A stretch of 64,000 bases of DNA. It comes from Nocardioides agariphilus (GTDB lineage Bacteria > Actinomycetota > Actinomycetes > Propionibacteriales > Nocardioidaceae). Position numbers and translations under genes: made by a program. This document shows positions 59,187 through 64,000 of this stretch, piece by piece. How positions within the stretch are numbered: position 1 is the stretch's first letter; each line of letters begins with the position of its first letter. The stretch lies in NCBI RefSeq assembly GCF_015352445.1, contig NZ_JADKPO010000010.1, forward strand, positions 62,001 through 126,000, in the 5' to 3' direction. The notes under the pieces were generated by a model that was given only the letters and a program-made list of their open reading frames with translations, did not search any database and was not told the origin of the DNA.

Positions 59187-60644
59187 TCAGAGGGCCAAAC
59201 CGGACAGCGCGAGGACGTCCTCGGGCCCGTCCAGGTCGGGGGTGGAGACGAAGACGGTGCCGACCCCCCGCTCGACGAGGCCGGCCCAGCGGTCGCGCTG
59301 TTGGGCGACCGTACCGGCGTGCTTGCGCGCCGCGTACGCCGCGGCCGGCGTGCGCCCGCGGTGCTGCTCCACCCGGGCCCAGACCTCCTCGCGGTCGCGG
59401 CCGACGACCGGCAGGTCGAGGACGGTGATCTCGAGGTCGTGGCGCGCCCGCCCGATCCGGTCGAGGTGCTCGTTCAGCACGGCGAGCTTGTGGTCGAGGC
59501 GCTCGACATCCGAGGGCAGGTTGCAGGCATCGCCGAGCCGGGCCGCGATCGCCAGGGCGCGCCGCTCGCCGTTGCCGCCCACGATGACCGGGATAGGGCC
59601 ATCCGGCCGCGGGTAGCTCGTCGTCTCCGGCAGTGAGACCCGCTCGCCGGCGTACGCCTTGGTCCCCGGGGCCCACAGCGCCCTCATGGTCTCGATCGCC
59701 CCCTCCAGGGAGTCGAGACGCTCGCGCGGCGGCGGGAACGGCAGACCGTACGCCGCGTGCTCGCGGTCCCACCACCCGGCACCGACGCCGACGAAGGCCC
59801 GCCCGCCGGTCAGCGCGTGCAGGGTCGCCGCGGCCTTGGCGGTGATGCCGGGCGGCCGGAAGGTGACGGGCGTGACCAGGGTGCCCAGGCGCAGACGGGT
59901 GTCGAGGCCCGCGACGAGACCGAGGGTGACCCACGGTTCGGGGATCGGCGCCCAGGCCCGGTCGACCTGTGGGATCTGGATGAGGTGGTCCATCACGGCC
60001 AGTCCGGCGAAGCCGGCCTGGTCGGCGGCCAGCGCCATCGACCGCACCCAGGCCCCGGGGTCCTCGCCCCAGGGGAACCGGGAGAGCTGCAGCATCACCG
60101 TGAGCCCCTGCGAGGAGCGCCGGTCGTGGTGCGGCGTCGGCACCGCCGCAGGGGCGGCCGGTGCTGCCTCGGCCAGCTCGGGCGTGACCACGTGGACGTG
60201 GTCCCAGCCCTCCTCGGCGACCTCGGCACGCACCCGGCCGAAGCGTTGCAGCTGGCCGGTGAGAGCGGGTGCGGGGACGACATAGGCACGGTCCGCGTTG
60301 CGCCGCCGAGTCTCCCCGGGAGGGGTGTCGACCAGCACGACCACGGCGGGGAGCCCAGCACGGCGGGCTGCCGCCAGCCACGCGCGACGCTTGTGCGCGT
60401 CGAGGCCGAGGGTGTCGATCACCGTCGTCAGCCCGCGCGACAGGCGACCTGCCACGATCCGCTCGAGGAGCTCGAAGGCCTCGTCGGTGGCCCCGAGGTC
60501 GTGCTCACCGCTCCCGAGGACCGACCGCAACTCGTCGGACGACACGATCTCGTGGCGGCGGAAGTGACGTGCTGCCAGATGCGACTTGCCCGACCCCGCG
60601 GGTCCGACGAGAACCACGAGCGCGGGATCGGGCAGGCGCAGCAC
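59187..60644 (-). CDS. Fusion: P-loop kinase domain plus LLM-class F420-dependent oxidoreductase
   Basis: A protein of 485 residues. Residues 1-160 are a polynucleotide-kinase-like P-loop domain: LVGPAGSGKSHLAARHF (13-29), VSSDELRSVLGSGEHD and TVIDTLGLDAHKRRAWLAAA. After an Ala/Pro linker, residues 184-485 are a luciferase-like domain: MALAADQAGFAGLAVMDHLI, LGTLVTPVTFRPPGITAKAA, GVGAGWWDREHAAYGLPFPP and VIVGGNGERRALAIAARLGD, as in F420-dependent oxidoreductases. The GTG at 60644 is chosen because the kinase homology begins right there; CACACT lies seven bases upstream. The joint function is unknown. Confidence 0.88.
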   Translation of the reverse strand: MLRLPDPALVVLVGPAGSGKSHLAARHFRRHEIVSSDELRSVLGSGEHDLGATDEAFELLERIVAGRLSRGLTTVIDTLGLDAHKRRAWLAAARRAGLPAVVVLVDTPPGETRRRNADRAYVVPAPALTGQLQRFGRVRAEVAEEGWDHVHVVTPELAEAAPAAPAAVPTPHHDRRSSQGLTVMLQLSRFPWGEDPGAWVRSMALAADQAGFAGLAVMDHLIQIPQVDRAWAPIPEPWVTLGLVAGLDTRLRLGTLVTPVTFRPPGITAKAAATLHALTGGRAFVGVGAGWWDREHAAYGLPFPPPRERLDSLEGAIETMRALWAPGTKAYAGERVSLPETTSYPRPDGPIPVIVGGNGERRALAIAARLGDACNLPSDVERLDHKLAVLNEHLDRIGRARHDLEITVLDLPVVGRDREEVWARVEQHRGRTPAAAYAARKHAGTVAQQRDRWAGLVERGVGTVFVSTPDLDGPEDVLALSGLAL

Positions 60645-60684
60645 ACGACGGAGTGTGTCAGCCGGAAAAGTGAGCAGCCAGCGA

Positions 60685-60981
60685 TCAGGAGGCGACGTTC
60701 TTGTAGGGGTCGTGGGTGGCCATCGCCTTCTCGAGGCGGGCCTGGTCGAGCCGGCTGACCACGGCCTCGTCCTCCTGGCGGTCCCGGATGACCTTGGCCA
60801 AGGTGAACGACGACGTGACCAGATAGCAGATCGACAGCGCGAAGAACGCCTTGATCCACGGGTCGGCGGGCAGGTAGTAGACGGCGACCATGACGGCGAA
60901 CAGTGCCAGGCCGAAGGAGACGACCGCCTGCATGTAGAAGGCACCGGTGTTCTTGGGGTTCGAGATCTGCGAGGTGGGCAT
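60685..60981 (-). CDS. YiaA/YiaB family inner-membrane protein
   Basis: A protein of 98 residues with two membrane helices (about 16-36 and 43-61) in the YiaAB pattern: TGAFYMQAVVSFGLALFAVM, YYLPADPWIKAFFALSICYL, then SSFTLAKVIRDRQE. The C-terminal 30 residues are charged. The family has no known activity. It has CACGCT six bases before the ATG. It ends 40 bases before the kinase/LLM start on the same strand. Confidence 0.88.
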   Translation of the reverse strand: MPTSQISNPKNTGAFYMQAVVSFGLALFAVMVAVYYLPADPWIKAFFALSICYLVTSSFTLAKVIRDRQEDEAVVSRLDQARLEKAMATHDPYKNVAS

Positions 60982-61066
60982 GACCCCAGCGTGCAGGCAG
61001 CGACCGGAGGCCGGCCTCCGCGAAAGTACCCGTGTGCAGGTGAGTACGACTACTCGATCCGGGTAG

Positions 61067-62233
61067 TCAGCACAGTCCGGCAGCGGCGGAAGGGGTGGCC
61101 CGGAGAAACGCGGGGCGGCGGAAGTCACGTGCGTCGAAGGCGGCGTCGACGGCCGCCGTGACCGAGTCGAGAGCATCGAGATATACGACGGCGACCGCGG
61201 ACCCACCGAAGCCTCCTCCCGTCATCCGGGCACCGACCGCGCCGGCCGTGAGTGCCGCGTCGACGGCGGTGTCGAGCTCGGGGCAGGAGATCTCGAAGTC
61301 GTCGCGCATCGAGGCGTGCGAGGCCACGAGCTGCTCGCCCAGGGCGGCCCAGTCGCGATGCTCCAGTGCGTCGACTGCGCGGGCGACCCGGTCGATCTCG
61401 GTCACCACATGTCGGGCGCGACGGCGGATCCGGGCGTCGCCGAGGGCCTCGACGCTGTCGATCGTCGCCTCGCGGAGCGAGGGCACGCCCAGCTCGCGGC
61501 AGGCGGTCTCGCAGTCGGCGCGGCGGCTGGCGTACCCACCGTCGACGAGGGCGTGCGAGACCCGGGTGTCGACGACCAGCACGGCCAGGCCGGCGTCGTC
61601 GAGCGCCAACGGCACTGCTCGTGTCGAGTGGTCCAGGAAGTCGATGAGCAGGGCCGAGCCGGACTCGGCAAGCAACGACACCGTCTGGTCCATGCCCCCC
61701 GTGGGAGCGCCGGCCACCTCGGTCTCGGCGCGCATGCAGGCGGCGACGAGCTGGTGGCGGAGGGTCTCCCCGTCGGTCAGCCCCACGACGTCGGCGATCG
61801 CCACCGCGACCGAGCACTCCAGCGCAGCCGACGACGAGAGCCCGGCCCCCAGAGGCACGGTGCTGTCCACACAGACGTCGAGCCCGGGTACGTCGACACC
61901 CGCTTGGCGCAGCGCCCACGCGACGCCCGCTACGTAGCTGGCCCAGCCGGTCACCTCGCCGGGGCCGATCCCTGCGCCTTGCCACTCGTCGTCGGTCTGC
62001 GCGCTGCGCACCCGCACCAGCGAGTCCGTGCGGGCCGACAGTGCGGCGTACGTCGCGTGGGGGAGCGCGACCGGCAGGCAGGTGCCGGCGTTGTAGTCGG
62101 TGTGCTCGCCGATCAGGTTGACCCGGCCGGGCGCCCGGGCGATCACGGCCGGGTCGGCGCCATAGGCCGTGCGGAACGCCGCCGCCGTGGAGTCGGCCAG
62201 CTCCGAGGCCTCGCCGGGAGACAGGAGGGTCAC
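61067..62233 (-). CDS. galK: Galactokinase GalK
   Basis: A GHMP kinase of 388 residues that phosphorylates galactose at C1. The galactokinase signature is GRVNLIGEHTDYNAG (about 36-50). Motif 2 is PLGAGLSSSAALE (about 127-139), with PTGGMDQTVSL (about 177-187) holding the catalytic Asp. Motif 3 is MTGGGFGGSAVAVV (about 340-353). All residues look functional. No galT, galE or transporter is adjacent. GTG 62233 follows TAGGGT by seven bases. Confidence 0.96.
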   Translation of the reverse strand: MTLLSPGEASELADSTAAAFRTAYGADPAVIARAPGRVNLIGEHTDYNAGTCLPVALPHATYAALSARTDSLVRVRSAQTDDEWQGAGIGPGEVTGWASYVAGVAWALRQAGVDVPGLDVCVDSTVPLGAGLSSSAALECSVAVAIADVVGLTDGETLRHQLVAACMRAETEVAGAPTGGMDQTVSLLAESGSALLIDFLDHSTRAVPLALDDAGLAVLVVDTRVSHALVDGGYASRRADCETACRELGVPSLREATIDSVEALGDARIRRRARHVVTEIDRVARAVDALEHRDWAALGEQLVASHASMRDDFEISCPELDTAVDAALTAGAVGARMTGGGFGGSAVAVVYLDALDSVTAAVDAAFDARDFRRPAFLRATPSAAAGLC

Positions 62234-62240
62234 GGGACTG

Positions 62241-62246
62241 ACCCTA
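62241..62246 (-). promoter_or_regulatory. -10 box, galK (leaderless)
   Basis: TAGGGT on the minus strand, seven bases before GTG 62233. Confidence 0.5.
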
Positions 62247-62270
62247 GGGCCGACATCACGGGCGTGGTGC

Positions 62271-62858
62271 TCAGCGGCTGCTGCGCGCTGAGCGACCGCG
62301 TACGACGCCCACGAACCGCTGGGCGCGCTCGTCGTCGCGCTCGACCAACCAGGCCAGGGCGACCGTGGTGGTGGACAGGTCGGTCACGGGCCGGACCACG
62401 ACGTCCTTGCGGTGGAGCAGGCGTGCCACGGACATGGGCACGATGGCGATACCGGTGCCGGCGGCCACCGTCTCGATGGCGTCGCGCTCGGACATGGGCG
62501 GCCACTCCAGCTGCGGGGCGTCCGGGCGCCAGCCCGAACGGTGGGGGAGCACGAGCTGCTCGTCGACGAGGTCCGCGAGGGTGACCTCGTCCGCGGCAGC
62601 GACGAGGTGGTCGAGGGAGGCCACGACGACCGGCACTTCGTCGTACAGGGCGATCACATGGAGCCCGTCGCGGTCGACCGGCAGCCTGACCAGTGCCATG
62701 TCCAGGGTGCCGTCTGCGAGGAGGGCTCGTTGGTCGGCCTCGGTCACGGGGACGAGCTCGAGGGGCTCGCGCGGGTAGCGCTCACGCCAGACCCCGGCCC
62801 ACTTGTCCGGCGTCGCGCCGGTCACGAACCCGACGCGGAACGGCTCGACGGTCCTCAC
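62271..62858 (-). CDS. LysR-type substrate-binding domain without HTH
   Basis: A protein of 195 residues that matches only the effector half of LysR regulators: FRVGFVTGATPDKWAGVWRE at the start, LVRLPVDRDGLHVIALYDEV and PVVVA (about 60-84), and ERDAIETVAAGTGIAIVPMS (about 127-146). No winged helix is encoded upstream; only about 29 bases separate it from the OmpA-like gene, and the open frame there lacks HTH features. GTG 62858 has AGGATC about seven bases upstream. It may sense a ligand and act through a partner protein. Confidence 0.85.
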   Translation of the reverse strand: MRTVEPFRVGFVTGATPDKWAGVWRERYPREPLELVPVTEADQRALLADGTLDMALVRLPVDRDGLHVIALYDEVPVVVASLDHLVAAADEVTLADLVDEQLVLPHRSGWRPDAPQLEWPPMSERDAIETVAAGTGIAIVPMSVARLLHRKDVVVRPVTDLSTTTVALAWLVERDDERAQRFVGVVRGRSARSSR

Positions 62859-62887
62859 CTGGTCGATCCTGTCAGGGTCGGTCGTGG

Positions 62888-64000
62888 CTACTGGCTGTCG
62901 GGAAGGGTGATCTCGACGCGCCGGTTCTTGGCCCGGCCCTGCTCGGTCTTGTTGCTGGCCACCGGGTTGGCCTCGCCGTGGCCGAACGCCTTGATCGTGA
63001 TCTCGTAGTCGCCGAGAGAGGAGCGCAGGTAGGTCTTGACGGCCTTGGCCCGGTCGAGCGAGAGCACGAGCGCATAGGAGTTGGAGCCGACGTTGTCGGT
63101 GTAGCCGTGGACCTCGATGGTGCCCTTGAGCTCCGCGGCGATGATGTCGTCGGCCAGGTCGGCGATCGCTGACTTGGCGGCGCGTGACAGCTTCGAGCTG
63201 TTGATGCCGAAGGCCAGGTCGGACTGGAAGGTGACGTCCGGCTTCTCGGTCGGCTGGCCGTTCGGCGTCTTCGTCGGCGTCGCGGCGGGGGAGGTCGGCT
63301 TGTTGGTGGGCTTCTTGGTCGTCTGGGTCGGGGTGGGGTCCGTCTGACCAGCAGTCGCGGTGTTGTCGTCGCGTCCGAGCCACCAGGTGCCGGCGGCGAT
63401 GGCCGCGACCAGCAGCATCACCAGCGGTACGACGAGCAGTGCCCGTCGGCGCCCACCTTTCTCCTCGTCGTCGTCGGGCTCGTCAGGGACGAACGGCGGC
63501 GGGGTCCACGAGGTCTTGAGTGCCTCTTCGATCGGGACCGGCTCGGGCTCGGGTTCGGGCTCGGGCTCCGGCTCGGGCTCCGGCTGGGGCTCCGGCTGGG
63601 CGACCCGAGCCAGTGGCACCGGCAGCGCGGCGGCGTACTCGGTGTCGACGTGGGGCTTGCTGCCCATCTGGTAGGTCTTGAACCCCGAGCCGGACGGCGC
63701 CACGAACGCCGACTGGATCTCGGAGACGGCCATGTCGAGCGGGTCGACGTGCAGCCCCATCGCGGCGCGCAGCAGCGCGCGGGGGTAGCTGGCGATGATC
63801 TCGTGGACGGAGGCGTCGTCGTGCAGCACCGTCACGCGGACCGGCATGTTGAGGGTCGTGCCCTCGGTCTTGCCGAAGTCGCGGTCGAGCACCAGCGAAC
63901 CGCCGCCGGCGGCGACCACCCCCTCGGACGCATCCGGACCGCTGTCGCTGTCGCTGGCCGCGTCGCCGGGCTCGCCGACCGCCGGGGGCGGGGCGCCGAT
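62888..64000 (-). CDS. OmpA-domain membrane protein, C-terminal part
   Basis: The gene enters from the right edge; 370 residues are visible. A first domain (LVLDRDFGKTEGTTLNMPVR onward) is followed by a Pro-Glu repeat, an acidic stretch, a basic stop-transfer and one membrane helix (ALLVVPLVMLLVAAIAAGTWW). A Thr/Pro/Lys-rich linker leads to an OmpA domain: SDLAFGINSSKLSRAAKSAI, EVHGYTDNVGSNSYALVLS and KAFGHGEANPVASNKTEQGR. OmpA domains bind peptidoglycan, so this end faces the wall and the N-terminal part the cytoplasm. The missing N-terminus could change the call. Confidence 0.85.
   Translation of the reverse strand: MGAPPPAVGEPGDAASDSDSGPDASEGVVAAGGGSLVLDRDFGKTEGTTLNMPVRVTVLHDDASVHEIIASYPRALLRAAMGLHVDPLDMAVSEIQSAFVAPSGSGFKTYQMGSKPHVDTEYAAALPVPLARVAQPEPQPEPEPEPEPEPEPEPVPIEEALKTSWTPPPFVPDEPDDDEEKGGRRRALLVVPLVMLLVAAIAAGTWWLGRDDNTATAGQTDPTPTQTTKKPTNKPTSPAATPTKTPNGQPTEKPDVTFQSDLAFGINSSKLSRAAKSAIADLADDIIAAELKGTIEVHGYTDNVGSNSYALVLSLDRAKAVKTYLRSSLGDYEITIKAFGHGEANPVASNKTEQGRAKNRRVEITLPDSQ
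63541..63596. repeat. Hexanucleotide repeat coding Pro-Glu
   Basis: Repeats of GGCTCS GGCTCS type on the plus strand encode the (Pro-Glu)n stretch of the OmpA-like protein on the minus strand. The rigid PE stretch lies just before the membrane-anchored half. Copy-number change would be in frame. Confidence 0.65.

Noticed and set aside
62269-62293. 8-bp stem GCTCAGCG/CGCTGAGC at the end of the LysR-like gene as a terminator
   Set aside because: It overlaps the stop codon, has a 9-base loop and no U-run on either strand, so it is not distinguishable from chance in this base composition.

Overview
The window is a gene-dense chromosomal segment of a high-GC actinobacterium. Gene content fits Nocardioides or a close relative in the Propionibacteriales: an InhA-type enoyl-ACP reductase next to fabG, an F420-type luciferase-like oxidoreductase, DUF3099, dodecin, SURF1 and cyanophycin genes. 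The assignment rests on gene content and codon/GC character only. Strand changes are frequent and spacers are short. No rRNA, tRNA, CRISPR array, transposase or prophage gene was found. One trait recurs across the window: about 22 first-of-operon genes have a TAnnnT -10 hexamer 6-10 bases before the start codon and no Shine-Dalgarno, so many mRNAs are probably leaderless. Genes inside operons instead overlap by 4-8 bases.

Layout. 1-10.3 kb: metallopeptidase fragment, ABC-F ATPase, enoyl-CoA hydratase-like protein, DUF5995, a DHFR/RibD-like reductase, a VanZ/RDD membrane protein, an ABC exporter whose ribosome-binding site sits in a hairpin, an SDR, SURF1 and moaA. 10.3-15.8 kb: small conserved genes, fabG-fabI, a Mur-ligase protein resembling cyanophycin synthetase without its ATP-grasp domain, a cNMP-binding protein and a phosphoesterase. 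15.8-21 kb: a coupled operon of cyanophycinase, cyanophycin synthetase and a class-C beta-lactamase-type serine hydrolase. 21-28.8 kb: sixA, serB, an ABC ATPase, an NfeD/SPFH pair, a TauE-like transporter, an alpha/beta hydrolase followed by a decayed HAD phosphatase, and a GNAT.

28.8-39 kb is a divergent catabolic island. A FadR-type regulator, a gamma-glutamyl-amine synthetase (PuuA/GlnA-like), an aldehyde dehydrogenase, an SDR and a PuuD-like hydrolase lie on the minus strand. A permease, a choline-kinase-like phosphotransferase and a dimethylglycine-dehydrogenase-like flavoprotein lie on the plus strand. Together they look like uptake, gamma-glutamylation, oxidation and deglutamylation of an amine, possibly N-methylated.

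39.1-46.4 kb is a five-gene coupled operon: SWIM zinc finger, DUF5691, MoxR-like AAA ATPase, DUF5682, VWA protein. It resembles the poorly understood E. coli yehL/M/P/Q group and is the best candidate for an undescribed system here. A repeat-rich spacer (46.4-46.7 kb) separates it from a three-gene ABC-2 exporter.

49.3-64 kb: a PEBP-like protein, cobA/sirohaem synthase, a SpoU methyltransferase, def, two coupled acyl-CoA dehydrogenases behind a near-perfect palindromic operator that overlaps their -10 box, two glycosyltransferase genes (one fused to a pyruvyltransferase-like domain), a P-loop kinase/LLM oxidoreductase fusion, YiaA/B, galK, a LysR effector domain without its HTH, and the 3' part of an OmpA-domain protein that runs off the window.
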